A DNA stretch of 64,000 nucleotides. Source: QWPN01 sp041746715. GTDB lineage: Bacteria; Planctomycetota; Planctomycetia; Pirellulales; UBA1268. Of the stretch, positions 34,188-43,248 are shown piece after piece. The position numbers and the translations under genes are program-made. The notes under the pieces were generated by a model that was not told the origin of the DNA, searched no databases, and saw only the letters and a list, made by a program, of their open reading frames with translations. Each line of letters starts with the position of its first letter. Position 1 is the first letter of the stretch. The stretch is from assembly GCA_041746715.1 (NCBI GenBank), contig JBGTGN010000156.1:1-64000 (forward strand), given 5' to 3'.

Positions 34188-36014
34188 ATGCCGGTCATGC
34201 CGCCGGCTTCCGGCACGTCCTCCACCGGCCTGCCTGCCTCCATGCCCCGCACCCGGTTTGTCTGGCACCTCTTCGCTGGCTGGTGCCTGCTCATCACGGC
34301 ATCGCTCATCGTTTGCCTCTGGCTCGGAAGTGTGCAGCTTGCAAACGTCGCGACCGGAGCCCAGCAGCAGCGGCTGGTAGACCTTGCTCGCGGGCTTGCC
34401 GCCAGCATCGAGAGTCCAGGCCAGGACGACGACACAGCCAGCCTCGCCACGCTCGGCCGCTTCGCCCTTCCGGCGGAAATCGAAGTGGCCTTGCTCACCG
34501 CCGACGGACAACCGCTCGAGGGAGCGCACCACGAGGCCGACCGAGGGTGGTTCGATGGCCCAATCCTCACCGAGGCGAGGCAAGGGCTCAACAGCAATGG
34601 GGTATGGTTCGACAGCATCGCCGGCCGTCGCTGGATGGCGACGGCCATTCCGATCGGCGCTCCGCCGCACCGGATTCTCGTGATGGCCGCCGACACCTCA
34701 GCCGCTGATCGCCGCCTTCGCCAGGCTCAGGCCACACTCGCCGGCGGCCTTGCGGCCTGCGGTGTCGCTGCGATTGCGGCTGGATGGCTCATCGCAAGAC
34801 GGGCCGCGCGACCGGTTGAAGCACTCTGTGCCGCAGCGAATCGGCTCGCCGCCGGCGATGTCGAGGCGTTTTTCCCACACACCGAGCTGGCTGAGGTAGC
34901 CGGGCTCGCGGCCGCATTGGCTCGCGTTCGCGAACAGCTCGTCGAGCGAGGCCTCACCATCGGCCGGCAGGGCACGCAGCAGGAGGCCGTGCTCGGCAGC
35001 ATGATCGAGGGTGTGCTCGCGATCGATGCCCGTCAGCGAATCGTGGGGATGAACCGAGCCGCGGCCGACCTTCTCAGTGTTGAGCTCGACGACGTCCTTC
35101 GTCGCCCGCTCCAGGAAGTGGTCCGCAATCCGGACCTTCGACGATTCGCGCTGTTGGCCATCGACTGTCGCGAACCCGTCGAAGACAACCTCGTCCTGCG
35201 AGGCCCTCGCGACCGCACGATCAGGCTTCGCGGCACGGCGCTGCGGGACGTGTCGGGGGAAGGGGGCGCCGTGATCGTGCTCAATGATGTCACCGATATC
35301 GAGCGGCTCGAAACCGTACGGCGAGACTTTGTGGCGAATGTCTCCCACGAGCTCAAGACTCCGGTTGCCTCGATCAAAGGGTTTGTCGAGACGCTCCTCG
35401 ACGGTGCCGCCGACGACCCCGTCAATGCCCGCCGGTTTCTCGAGATCGTCAGCCGCCAGGCTGACCGGCTCGCTGCGATCATCGAGGATCTCCTTGCCCT
35501 TTCACGGATCGAGCAGAGCGAGGGCGTGGGCAACCTGCCCCTCGAGTCCGCGAGGATTGCCGACATCTTCGCGGCGGTCGTTTCCGACTGTGGTCCGCGG
35601 GCCATCGAGCGATCGATCGGGTTTGAAACACGCTGCCCCGAATCCCTCGTGGCCGAGGTGAATTCACCGCTCCTCGAGCAGGCGGTGATCAACCTCATCG
35701 ACAACGCGATCAAATACAGCGAGCCTGGAGACACGGTTCGGCTCGAGGCCGACATGGAGCCAGGCAAGGCCGGGGATGAACTCGTGATTCGTGTGGCCGA
35801 CGATGGCGTGGGGATCGCGGCCGAGCACCTCCCACGTCTTTTCGAGCGGTTTTACCGGGCCGACAAGGCGCGCAGCCGCAAGCTCGGCGGCACGGGCCTC
35901 GGCCTCGCCATCGTGAAGCACATCGTGCAGGCCCACCGCGGGACGATCACCGTCGAGAGCACCCCAGGCGTTGGCAGCACGTTTACGATCCGCCTCCCAG
36001 CGGGTGCCGCCTAA
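34188..36014 (+). CDS. PhoR-like membrane sensor histidine kinase
   Basis: A 608-residue kinase with two membrane helices (about 26-48 and 180-202) enclosing a short extracytoplasmic domain, then HAMP, PAS (about 260-370), HisKA (VANVSHELKTPVASIKG) and HATPase_c (VINLIDNAIKY, DDGVGIAAEHLPRLF, GGTGLGLAIV). The domain order matches PhoR. It forms a pair with the upstream PhoB-like regulator. ATG at 34242 is an alternative start that would shorten the lead by 18 residues. The 3' end overlaps the convergent SDR gene by 32 bases. Confidence 0.93.
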   Translation: MPVMPPASGTSSTGLPASMPRTRFVWHLFAGWCLLITASLIVCLWLGSVQLANVATGAQQQRLVDLARGLAASIESPGQDDDTASLATLGRFALPAEIEVALLTADGQPLEGAHHEADRGWFDGPILTEARQGLNSNGVWFDSIAGRRWMATAIPIGAPPHRILVMAADTSAADRRLRQAQATLAGGLAACGVAAIAAGWLIARRAARPVEALCAAANRLAAGDVEAFFPHTELAEVAGLAAALARVREQLVERGLTIGRQGTQQEAVLGSMIEGVLAIDARQRIVGMNRAAADLLSVELDDVLRRPLQEVVRNPDLRRFALLAIDCREPVEDNLVLRGPRDRTIRLRGTALRDVSGEGGAVIVLNDVTDIERLETVRRDFVANVSHELKTPVASIKGFVETLLDGAADDPVNARRFLEIVSRQADRLAAIIEDLLALSRIEQSEGVGNLPLESARIADIFAAVVSDCGPRAIERSIGFETRCPESLVAEVNSPLLEQAVINLIDNAIKYSEPGDTVRLEADMEPGKAGDELVIRVADDGVGIAAEHLPRLFERFYRADKARSRKLGGTGLGLAIVKHIVQAHRGTITVESTPGVGSTFTIRLPAGAA

Positions 36015-36648
36015 GTGCGGAGTCCTCAACCTCCGGGGGGCCGATGCGATCGAGCACCTCGGCCACGATACGGGCTGGCGCGGGATCGATCGCGACGACA
36101 CACGCAGCCCGCACATGAGGTGAGCGCTCCGCGAATTCGGCCGCGAGCGACCGCATGACCGCTGGGATCGCTGCCTGGCTTGCAGCACACGAGAGATCAC
36201 CGGCACGAGGCTCTTCGGGCCTCGCAAGGGCCACGACGATCCCTCCCTCCGCCTGACGGACCATCACCGCGGCCGCCTCCTGGGCCACGACCACCATGCC
36301 GACCACGTTGACCTCATAGTGGGCCATGAGATCGCCACCAGTGAGCTCTTCAATCGATGCCCGTCGGCGAAGCCGTGCACAGCCCACGACGACGTCGATC
36401 CTGCCGAGCCAGTCGGTGACGCGATGGAGCATGGCCCGGACGGCTCCCTCCTCACGAAAATTCGCGGTCACGGCGATGGCCTGGCCACCGGCTGCCGCAA
36501 TCTCAGCTGCCAGTTCTCGAGCTTCACGAAGCGATGCATGGCAGTGAATCGCGACGGCGTAGCCGCGTGCGGCGAGTGCCCGCGCCACCTCGGCGCCGAC
36601 GCCACGCCCGCCGCCCGTGACGATCGCCACGGGGCGACACTCAGCCAT
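35983..36648 (-). CDS. Short-chain dehydrogenase/reductase-fold protein lacking the catalytic Tyr/Lys
   Basis: A 221-residue SDR-type Rossmann protein. The cofactor loop TGGGRGVG (11-18) is intact and N114 is present. The usual NNAG is VGCAR (88-92), and in the place of YxxxK the sequence reads SCAASQAA, with C154 for Tyr and Q158 for Lys; the catalytic Ser region is also replaced (VVALARPEE). It may bind a nucleotide but should not reduce carbonyls the normal way. ATG at 36660 is possible. It overlaps the LOG-family gene upstream and is the last gene of the csrA cluster. Confidence 0.82.
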   Translation of the reverse strand: MAECRPVAIVTGGGRGVGAEVARALAARGYAVAIHCHASLREARELAAEIAAAGGQAIAVTANFREEGAVRAMLHRVTDWLGRIDVVVGCARLRRRASIEELTGGDLMAHYEVNVVGMVVVAQEAAAVMVRQAEGGIVVALARPEEPRAGDLSCAASQAAIPAVMRSLAAEFAERSPHVRAACVVAIDPAPARIVAEVLDRIGPPEVEDSALRRHPLGGGS

Positions 36649-37588
36649 GCCGGGCCTCATCGTGCGGCTTCTTGGCGTGAAAATCGAGAATCTGCTGCCA
36701 GGCCTCTTCGGGCGTCTCGGCGTAGGTGAAAAGATCGAGGTGGTGGTCGGCCACCACACCGGAGTCGGCCAGAAACTGAAAATCGATTACGCGAGACCAA
36801 TACTCCCGGCCAAAGAGAATGATCGGGATCGGCTGCATCCGCTGGGTCTGGCGAAGCGTGAGCGTCTCAAACATCTCATCGAGCGTGCCGAAGCCACCTG
36901 GAAAGAGCACCACCGCGGCGGCCCGCAGAATGAAGTGAAACTTTCGCAGCGCGAAGTATTTGAACTGGAAGCAAAGCTCGGGCGTGATGAACGGGTTGGG
37001 CTGCTGTTCGGACGGGAGCTTGATATTGAGACCGATCGACTTGCAGCCGACGTCGAACGCCCCACGATTGGCTGCCTCCATGATCCCTGGGCCACCGCCG
37101 GTAATGACGACGTAGTCACGCTGACTTTCACACTGATTATCGATCGAGACGAGCTTGGCGAACTGCCTCGCCGAGTCGTAGTAGTGGGCAGTCGCGAGGA
37201 GCCGATCGGCTCGCTCGACCGCGCGGGCCGCCTTGGCATCTCCCGGCGTGGCCGAGGCGACACGGCGGGCCTCCGCAAGACGCTCTTCCGCGGCATGCCG
37301 CTCGATGATCTGCGTGCCGCCGAAGACAATCACGGTCGAATGAACCTTGTCGGCCTGGAACGCCAGTTCGGGCTTGCCGAGCTCGAGGAGCATCCGCACG
37401 CCCCGCATCTCCTCCTGAGCAAGCAGCGGCTGGTCTTCCTGAGCCAGGAGATAGCTGGGCGAGGCGAGGATACGCTCCATGTTCTCGGCCACAAGCGAGA
37501 CGTCATCGCCCAGGTCGGAGTCGGGCAGGATCGAGCAGGCCTTGGGGGGTCGCGGCGAGTTGTCAGGGCGTGGATGGTCGCTCGTCAT
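36641..37588 (-). CDS. LOG-family (lysine-decarboxylase-like Rossmann) protein
   Basis: A 315-residue protein with the LOG-family motifs ITGGGPGIMEAANRGA and PGGFGTLDEMFE. Family members hydrolyse nucleoside-5'-monophosphates, including cytokinin ribotides, and act in nucleotide salvage or quality control. The N-terminal 80 residues are an extension common to the longer TIGR00730-type members. It sits between the metallo-beta-lactamase gene and the SDR-like gene on the same strand. Confidence 0.9.
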   Translation of the reverse strand: MTSDHPRPDNSPRPPKACSILPDSDLGDDVSLVAENMERILASPSYLLAQEDQPLLAQEEMRGVRMLLELGKPELAFQADKVHSTVIVFGGTQIIERHAAEERLAEARRVASATPGDAKAARAVERADRLLATAHYYDSARQFAKLVSIDNQCESQRDYVVITGGGPGIMEAANRGAFDVGCKSIGLNIKLPSEQQPNPFITPELCFQFKYFALRKFHFILRAAAVVLFPGGFGTLDEMFETLTLRQTQRMQPIPIILFGREYWSRVIDFQFLADSGVVADHHLDLFTYAETPEEAWQQILDFHAKKPHDEARHG

Positions 37589-37627
37589 GCGTTGTCTCTG
37601 GGGGAACGTAAACGATCAACAAGGATG

Positions 37628-39019
37628 TCAGCCGGGAAGATCAAACGACTGGCCGATCGTGGGAACGACCGTTTTCCAGCCCCGGGTTGTGCTCAGGAAT
37701 TCCGCCATGCCGCGGGCCGACACGGGCTCGCCATGCACGAGAAACGTGGTTTTTGGTGCTGGCATGTCGGCGAGCCAACGACCGAGCTCTGCCCGATCGG
37801 CGTGGCCAGAGAAGGCATCGACCTGCCGAACGACGGCATGCACGGGAATATCCCGGCCGTGGATGCGGAGTGTCTTGGCACCCTCGAGGAGCGTGCGGCC
37901 CCGCGTGCCCTTGGCCTGAAACCCGGCCACAAGCACGGTGGTGTTCTCGTCGGGCAGTCTGCGGACGAGGTGATGGAGAATGCGGCCGCCGTTCATCATG
38001 CCGCTGGCAGCGATCACGATCCCCGGCCCATGGTGCTGGTTGATGCCCTTGGATTCATCGGGCGTGCGGGCAGTTCGCACAAACGGGCTGGCGAGCGCCT
38101 CGGCGACACCCGCGAGCTTCGCCTCGCTGAAGTCGTGCTCACCTTGATGTCGCTTGAATACTTCGAGGGCATCGACGGCCATCGGGGAATCGACCCACAC
38201 CGGCACCTCTGGCACGCGTACGGCTGCCATGAGCGTGCGAAGCAAATAGACAAGCTGCTGGGCTCGGCCGACGGCGAAGGAAGCCACGAGCATGAGGCCA
38301 CCGCGGGCAATCGCTTCGTTCGTCACTCGCTCGAGCTCCTCGAGCGGACGGGTTGGTGTGTGGTCGCGATCGCCGTAGGTGCTTTCGCACACAAGGTAGT
38401 CACACGCGGGGGGCGACACGGGATCGTGGTAGAGCGGCGCGTCGTAGCGACCCACATCGCCCGAGAACACGATCCGCACCGGTGCTCCTCCGGCTTCGGT
38501 CACCTCCATTTCCACAAACCCACTGCCAAGCATGTGCCCGGCGTCGTGGAAGGTCGCGCGAAAGCCCATGGCGGGCTCAAACGACACACCCCGTGGCCCC
38601 GGCTTCACGAGCCGGAGCGTCGCCGCAACATCCTTCTCTTCATAGAGCGGCAGCGCCGGCTTGTGCTTGGAATAGCCATCGCGGTTGGCGAAGGCGGCAT
38701 CCTCCGCCTGGCACTTGGCCGAGTCGTAGAGCATGAGCGGCAAGAGATCCGCCGTGGCCGGCGTCGTGAAGATCGATCCGCGAAAGCCTTCGCGAACGAG
38801 CCGCGGAAGCCAGCCCGAGTGATCGATGTGGGCGTGGGTGAGCACCACGGCTTGGATCGACGAGGCCGGCAGGCCGAGGGGCTGCCAGTTTCGCGCGCGA
38901 AGGGCCTTCTCACCCTGGAACATGCCACAGTCAATGAGCACCCGCGAGCCACCGACCTCGAGGAGGTGCCGCGAGCCCGACACCACGCTCGCAGCCCCCA
39001 GAAACGTCAGTCGTGCCAT
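37628..39019 (-). CDS. Metallo-beta-lactamase/beta-CASP RNA-processing-type hydrolase
   Basis: A 463-residue zinc enzyme with HAHIDH at residues 62-67, further metal ligands in DAGHMLGSGF and FSGDVGRYD, and beta-CASP features (SGMMNGGRILHHL, VDAFSGHADRAELG, FLVHGEP). This matches the CPSF/Ysh1-like bacterial group that cleaves RNA endo- or exonucleolytically. Its place in one run of genes with csrA suggests post-transcriptional control as a shared theme. ATG at 39019 gives the standard start. Confidence 0.92.
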   Translation of the reverse strand: MARLTFLGAASVVSGSRHLLEVGGSRVLIDCGMFQGEKALRARNWQPLGLPASSIQAVVLTHAHIDHSGWLPRLVREGFRGSIFTTPATADLLPLMLYDSAKCQAEDAAFANRDGYSKHKPALPLYEEKDVAATLRLVKPGPRGVSFEPAMGFRATFHDAGHMLGSGFVEMEVTEAGGAPVRIVFSGDVGRYDAPLYHDPVSPPACDYLVCESTYGDRDHTPTRPLEELERVTNEAIARGGLMLVASFAVGRAQQLVYLLRTLMAAVRVPEVPVWVDSPMAVDALEVFKRHQGEHDFSEAKLAGVAEALASPFVRTARTPDESKGINQHHGPGIVIAASGMMNGGRILHHLVRRLPDENTTVLVAGFQAKGTRGRTLLEGAKTLRIHGRDIPVHAVVRQVDAFSGHADRAELGRWLADMPAPKTTFLVHGEPVSARGMAEFLSTTRGWKTVVPTIGQSFDLPG

Positions 39020-39043
39020 GGTGAAAATGCTCGCGAGTGAATG

Positions 39044-39895
39044 TCACCGAGGCGGCGGCCCAGCGCGGGTTTCACCGGCGAGGGCCAACTCGCCGGAGGC
39101 AAGCCGCAGTGACTCGAGCCAGCGGGTCGCCGCCTTCCCCTCGGTGGTCGAAGGAATGTACACCAGGAGCACGCTCCTGTTCTCGAACCGGCGGATTTCA
39201 GTGACCGCTCCGAGGGTGTCGAGCCGACGACCAATCGCCTTGAGAATCGGCCCACGGGGGACGGGCAAGCTCCCCAGCCTGGCGTCGGTGATCGTGATGG
39301 CAAGCTGGTTGACGGATCGAAGCCGTACCTCGGCCTCGATCCACGCGACAGTCACCAGTGGCCCGACACCCAGGCGGAAGCCGGCCCGTACGCGACCGGG
39401 TAGCAGTTCGATCCGAGGATCAGTGCCCCAGCCATCGGCCATTCCGATGCGGTTGCGAGGGAGATCGATTGCGAGCCAGGCATTGATCTCCCGCTCGGTG
39501 AGGACAGCCCCCCAGCGGCCCACGCGGCCGCTCGCGGCATACACGGCCGACACCTCGGTCACAAAGCGACGGGCCCCCTGCTCAGCGGTCGCGGCAGCGT
39601 CCGCGGCATCGCGACCATCGAGCGGACCGCCGACGGGCATGCGGGCGTGGTGAAACGCCGGACCGATGCTCATGGCCAAAGCGATGCCGGCCATGAGGAA
39701 CACAGCCGTCAACAAAAAAAGCCGCCGCAGCCTCCGGTGGCGCGGAGGCTGCGACGGCAAGAAGTCATCGGGCGTGGTCGTGCTGTGCTGCTGGGTATCC
39801 ACTCCCGGTATTGTCACGGCGACGACAGGTTTTGTGCGAGCAGAGGATGGGTGAATCGACGATACGGCGCGTCTTGTCGGACGGTCATTAGCCAA
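39044..39895 (-). CDS. Single-span membrane protein, unknown
   Basis: A 283-residue protein: a 53-residue hydrophilic lead ending in RHRRLRR, one helix (about 54-75), and an extracytoplasmic domain with no recognised motif. The start overlaps the csrA stop by eight bases. A very strong hairpin followed by T7 lies inside the coding sequence, just before the membrane helix (see 39711-39758), so premature transcript ends are possible. It was not assigned to a family. Confidence 0.7.
   Translation of the reverse strand: MANDRPTRRAVSSIHPSSARTKPVVAVTIPGVDTQQHSTTTPDDFLPSQPPRHRRLRRLFLLTAVFLMAGIALAMSIGPAFHHARMPVGGPLDGRDAADAAATAEQGARRFVTEVSAVYAASGRVGRWGAVLTEREINAWLAIDLPRNRIGMADGWGTDPRIELLPGRVRAGFRLGVGPLVTVAWIEAEVRLRSVNQLAITITDARLGSLPVPRGPILKAIGRRLDTLGAVTEIRRFENRSVLLVYIPSTTEGKAATRWLESLRLASGELALAGETRAGPPPR
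39711..39758 (-). terminator. Intragenic terminator-like hairpin with T7-G-TT tail
   Basis: On the minus strand a 16-base-pair stem with one GU pair (arms 39758-39743 and 39736-39721) is followed by TTTTTTTGTT (39720-39711). It lies inside the reading frame of the single-span protein, downstream of csrA. The tail is identical to that of the E-family RNA elements. Confidence 0.6.
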
Positions 39896-40109
39896 CGTAT
39901 CTCAGAAACCGCGAGATCGGAAGCTCGGCCGAGGGTTCGAGCGTGACTTCGCCCAGGGCGACGTCCTCGAGCTCGTCACGGAGCACCCGGACATCTGCCG
40001 GAGCTTCGATCCCGATCCGAACCTTGTCACCACTCACGCGGACCACCGTCACGACCACCGAATCACCGACGCGAATCCGTTCGTTCTGCTTGCGGGAAAG
40101 TACGAGCAT
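39888..40109 (-). CDS. csrA: Carbon storage regulator CsrA
   Basis: RNA-binding translational regulator, 73 residues. The N-terminus MLVLSRKQNERIRVG and the strand VRIGIEAPADV are the CsrA hallmarks; the GIEAP loop and following VLRDEL form the RNA-binding edge. The usual short C-terminus is extended by about ten residues. GGGAGG lies seven bases before the ATG. It heads a five-gene run with a membrane protein, a beta-CASP nuclease, a LOG protein and an SDR-like protein. Confidence 0.97.
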   Translation of the reverse strand: MLVLSRKQNERIRVGDSVVVTVVRVSGDKVRIGIEAPADVRVLRDELEDVALGEVTLEPSAELPISRFLRYVG

Positions 40110-40148
40110 GAAAAGCCTCCCTCAGTAGGTCCAGGGTATGAATGGAAT

Positions 40149-40178
40149 GAATATGCAGAGGATGTGTACAAATGTCAA
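40149..40178 (-). promoter_or_regulatory. Sigma-70-like promoter of csrA
   Basis: TTGACA (40178-40173), an 18-base spacer, ATATTC (40154-40149) on the minus strand, about 40 bases before the csrA start codon. The -35 is consensus; the -10 is fair. Confidence 0.5.
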
Positions 40179-40396
40179 TGTTCGTGCCGCGGCCTTTTCC
40201 GCGAGCCCGTTCATTGGCCTCAAAAGGCGTCCCCCGAGCGTCCTGTCCTCCTGACCGCCGGCTGCGGGGCGACTCGTGTCGCGACGCGGCGGGTTGGGAA
40301 AGATGAGAGCCGTAGGAAACATCGGCCGACGGCGCAAGGTTTCTTGGGTCGGCAAGCAACAACGCCGACCGGACACGTTGTGACGGTAGCGCTAGG

Positions 40397-41278
40397 CTAC
40401 TCGTGGTGTCCAGAATTGCTCGCCGCACCGTCGCCCGCGTACTCGGCGAGATCGATCGTCTTGGCGGCGGCCATTGTTTGCTCGGCCTCAGCGATACGAT
40501 CGAGATCTTCGGCGAGCACGCGAGGGTGGCTATGGTGCTCACCGCGAAACCGCACAGAGCCACCAAACGACACGCCCCGCGGCTCGATTTCGAGGGTCAC
40601 TTCGGTCGGGATCGCGCCGGCCTCTTCGAGCTTCCGGTTGATGGCGAGCCTGGGAAACGGCGGCATGCCGCCAGGTTGCAGGAGCGCCTTGAGCATGATG
40701 GCCGTGTCGGCAAACCGACGATAGCTTGTGGCTTCATCTGCCGACGCCACAGCCGCATGCTTGACGGCGTAGCGGGTTCGCGGGCCGGCGAGCTCGATCG
40801 AGTCGGCTTCCTCCGTAAGACCTTCCGTGAAATCAGGGCCACCGGCCCATTGCACGAGCCGGTCGTCGCTCTTGCGAGCCCACGTGGCCAGCGACACGCC
40901 GAGCCGGTCGAGCTGCACGGTGGCCACTTCGGTTTTCACACGGCGGACGGGGTCAATCACCACGACTCGCTCGCGGGCCGGATCGTGGAGCACGATCTCG
41001 ACGAGCGTCATGGCCGACGGGTCGGCATTCTTGGGTGTGCCAGGTTTTGCGGCGGCGTGTATTTCGAGAAAATCCCAGGCGACACCGTCTTGAAAGACCG
41101 TGATGGTGTGCGCAAGCGGCTTGTCGTTGGTGTCATAGAGCGTCGTCTCGACCCGCATGGCGAGCGCCCCGGGGAACGGCGCCGGCGCTCCCGGCTCGGC
41201 AGCCACCGCGGAGCCAGCCATGATCGACACGACCAGCACGACAAACCAGCACCATGATGGACTGCGGTCAAGGGGCAT
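40397..41278 (-). CDS. Exported protein of unknown family (possibly LolA-like)
   Basis: A 293-residue protein with a signal peptide (WCWFVVLVVSIMAGSAVAAE). The mature part has regular beta strands such as MRVETTLYDTNDKPL, ITVFQDGVAWDF and RERVVVIDPVRRVKTE, a layout like the LolA/LppX fold that reads material from the membrane, but I cannot prove the family. ATG at 41278 has the signal peptide in place; the upstream extension to 41341 is not needed. It is monocistronic. Confidence 0.65.
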   Translation of the reverse strand: MPLDRSPSWCWFVVLVVSIMAGSAVAAEPGAPAPFPGALAMRVETTLYDTNDKPLAHTITVFQDGVAWDFLEIHAAAKPGTPKNADPSAMTLVEIVLHDPARERVVVIDPVRRVKTEVATVQLDRLGVSLATWARKSDDRLVQWAGGPDFTEGLTEEADSIELAGPRTRYAVKHAAVASADEATSYRRFADTAIMLKALLQPGGMPPFPRLAINRKLEEAGAIPTEVTLEIEPRGVSFGGSVRFRGEHHSHPRVLAEDLDRIAEAEQTMAAAKTIDLAEYAGDGAASNSGHHE

Positions 41279-41371
41279 CGAGAGAACCTCCGGGAACTGG
41301 GCAGGGAGAGTAGCGAGACCGCGACGGCCGCGAAAGATCACTCCGATGCAGGAATCCTGCCGTTCCGGTGC

Positions 41372-42733
41372 TCAGCGGCGGACGCGTTCAAAGTTTCGGA
41401 AGGCGTCCGCGGGCACGAGGGCATCGAGTTGGATCCCGTCTCTTCCAACTCCGCCGTCGAAGAGGGTTCGCCTGCGGCCCATGACCCAAGCGGCGGTCAG
41501 AAGATCGTCGCCGGCACCCAGTTCGACCAAAACGTGCTCGGCGGCGACGCGGACCAGCCGCACCGTGTCGTTGCCTTCTCCCGTTCGGAGCACGATCGTC
41601 GTGGCTGACACGTTCAAGACGGTCACCTGGTCCGCACCGCGCGCGGTCGTGACCGAAATCTGGCCGCCTGATGTGACGCGATCGAGGACCACGACAACCG
41701 GTAAATTGTGGTTGGGCGCGGTTGCGACGGCGACGTTGCCCCGTATTTCTGCCTGCCTCACCACAATAGTGTCGGGGTGATGGCCCGTGAATACCGTCAG
41801 GCCGCCGGCAGCCACTTGATCGACTGTCACATGGTCGCTGACTGATCCCGTGGTGATCAGACACTGGCCGTCGATCATGAGCTGAATGAGCCTGACGTGG
41901 TTGACGCCCTCGCCCGCGTTGACGGTGACATGACCGCGAACCTTCGCCGACCGAAGCGCGTCCACGCGCTCGAGCCTGACCGCGTAGTCAGGCCCGATGT
42001 CGATCGTGTCGCCTCCGCCGCTGGTCGAGATCGTCAGGGAATCGGTGCCGAAGTGCCCCATGGTGACGATGTCATTCCCGTCACCCGCGGTGATCTGAAT
42101 GGCCTCCGCGTAGGCACCGTCGAACGTCACCATGTTGTCACCGCCGTACACCCCGACCTCGATACGCCGCCCGACTGAAGAGTCAATGACCAGGACAAAG
42201 TCGTTTCCTTGGCCGGTGGTGACGACAAGGTCCGTGGCGATGTCGCATCGGCCAACCACAATGCTGTCGTTGCCAACGTTGCCACGGATCGTGAGCGAGT
42301 CAAGTGTGAGCGATGCTGGATCAGCGACCCACTGGCCGTCGATGAGCTGGACGCTTCGCGGCATCGGCGTGCCAGCAACGACCCGGTCGTCGCCATCGCC
42401 CAACTCGATCACGATCGAGCGGATCCCCTCGATTCCCATCACTCGATTACTGGCAGCACCATTCCAGGCCGATCGAATGAGCGTGTTGCCCTGAGCACCT
42501 TGGTCGTTCACCGTGAATCCTCGGACCCAGGCCAGGCCCCGCACCTGACCGATCTCGATCTGATTCGCAGCAGCGTCACCAACGATCCGGAGCACCCCAC
42601 CGTCCTCGATGGAAAGCGTCACATCGCCAGCCATTGGCAGCCGTGATTCAAGCGCCTCCAGCCCCAGCCGAGAGACACGGCGGCGGGCCAGACCCCGCAG
42701 ACTCCGACGCATAGAATTGATTCCAGATTTCAT
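41372..42733 (-). CDS. LEPR-XLL-type exported beta-repeat protein
   Basis: A 453-residue protein. The N-terminus (residues 24-36) reads LGLEALESRLPMA, matching the LEPR-XLL sorting signal of planctomycete surface proteins, preceded by a strongly basic stretch. The rest is a run of beta-rich repeats of 20-25 residues containing GDGDDRV, GQGNDFV, GDGNDIV, GEGNDTV and GAGDDLL, similar to calcium-binding GGxGxDxx-type repeats but degenerate, so a beta-roll or beta-helix is likely. GGGAGG lies ten bases before ATG at 42733. Confidence 0.85.
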   Translation of the reverse strand: MKSGINSMRRSLRGLARRRVSRLGLEALESRLPMAGDVTLSIEDGGVLRIVGDAAANQIEIGQVRGLAWVRGFTVNDQGAQGNTLIRSAWNGAASNRVMGIEGIRSIVIELGDGDDRVVAGTPMPRSVQLIDGQWVADPASLTLDSLTIRGNVGNDSIVVGRCDIATDLVVTTGQGNDFVLVIDSSVGRRIEVGVYGGDNMVTFDGAYAEAIQITAGDGNDIVTMGHFGTDSLTISTSGGGDTIDIGPDYAVRLERVDALRSAKVRGHVTVNAGEGVNHVRLIQLMIDGQCLITTGSVSDHVTVDQVAAGGLTVFTGHHPDTIVVRQAEIRGNVAVATAPNHNLPVVVVLDRVTSGGQISVTTARGADQVTVLNVSATTIVLRTGEGNDTVRLVRVAAEHVLVELGAGDDLLTAAWVMGRRRTLFDGGVGRDGIQLDALVPADAFRNFERVRR

Positions 42734-43248
42734 CGCGGAGGCCCTCCCAAGTCGAAATCGGCTGACCGACAGCGACCAGCAGCAAAGAGTCGAATGCAAC
42801 TGGCGTGCCACATGCGATCTTGGCACGCCGGGCTCGGGTCCATGGGGCCGCGTGTGTGAACAATGCCGCGGCGAAGCGGCCGCAGCCGCGGAAACTCTCC
42901 CGTCAGCGACTTTCTCTCGAGCGTGGTCGCATTCTGCGACAGCATGTCTCGTCCGCGAACCCCCGTTGCATAGTGCGGCGCAGTGCCGCAATTTGCGTCG
43001 GCGAGACTATCGAGTGGGCCATCGAGAAAGTCGCCGACACATCTCAGAAACCGCAGCACGTCAGGGCCTTGCGGGGCTTGAACTGACAGATTGCAAAAGT
43101 TCAGTTGAAACGCCAGGAATGCCGAATCTGGCTTTCCTTCGCTGTCAACCGCACGACATACTTCGTGGCCATGGGGCACCGCCTTGTTGCCAGGGACATC
43201 CCATTCCCGAATCCCTGGGGCAACCCGTACTTCTCGAAGTGACATAGC
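42734..43248. other. Divergent intergenic region with inverted repeats
   Basis: 515 bases between the divergent LEPR-XLL and PQQ-propeller genes. Within it, GCGACTTTCTC (42906-42916) and its reverse complement GAGAAAGTCGC (43024-43034) are 107 bases apart and enclose the hairpin GCGGC-GCAGT-GCCGC (42975-42989). No protein-like frame was found. Promoters for both genes are expected but not resolved. Confidence 0.45.

Noticed and set aside
36617..39040. 807-codon plus-strand open frame
   Set aside because: It is the antisense of the LOG and metallo-beta-lactamase genes; the product is Arg/His/Glu-rich with no domain, typical of a GC-rich shadow frame.
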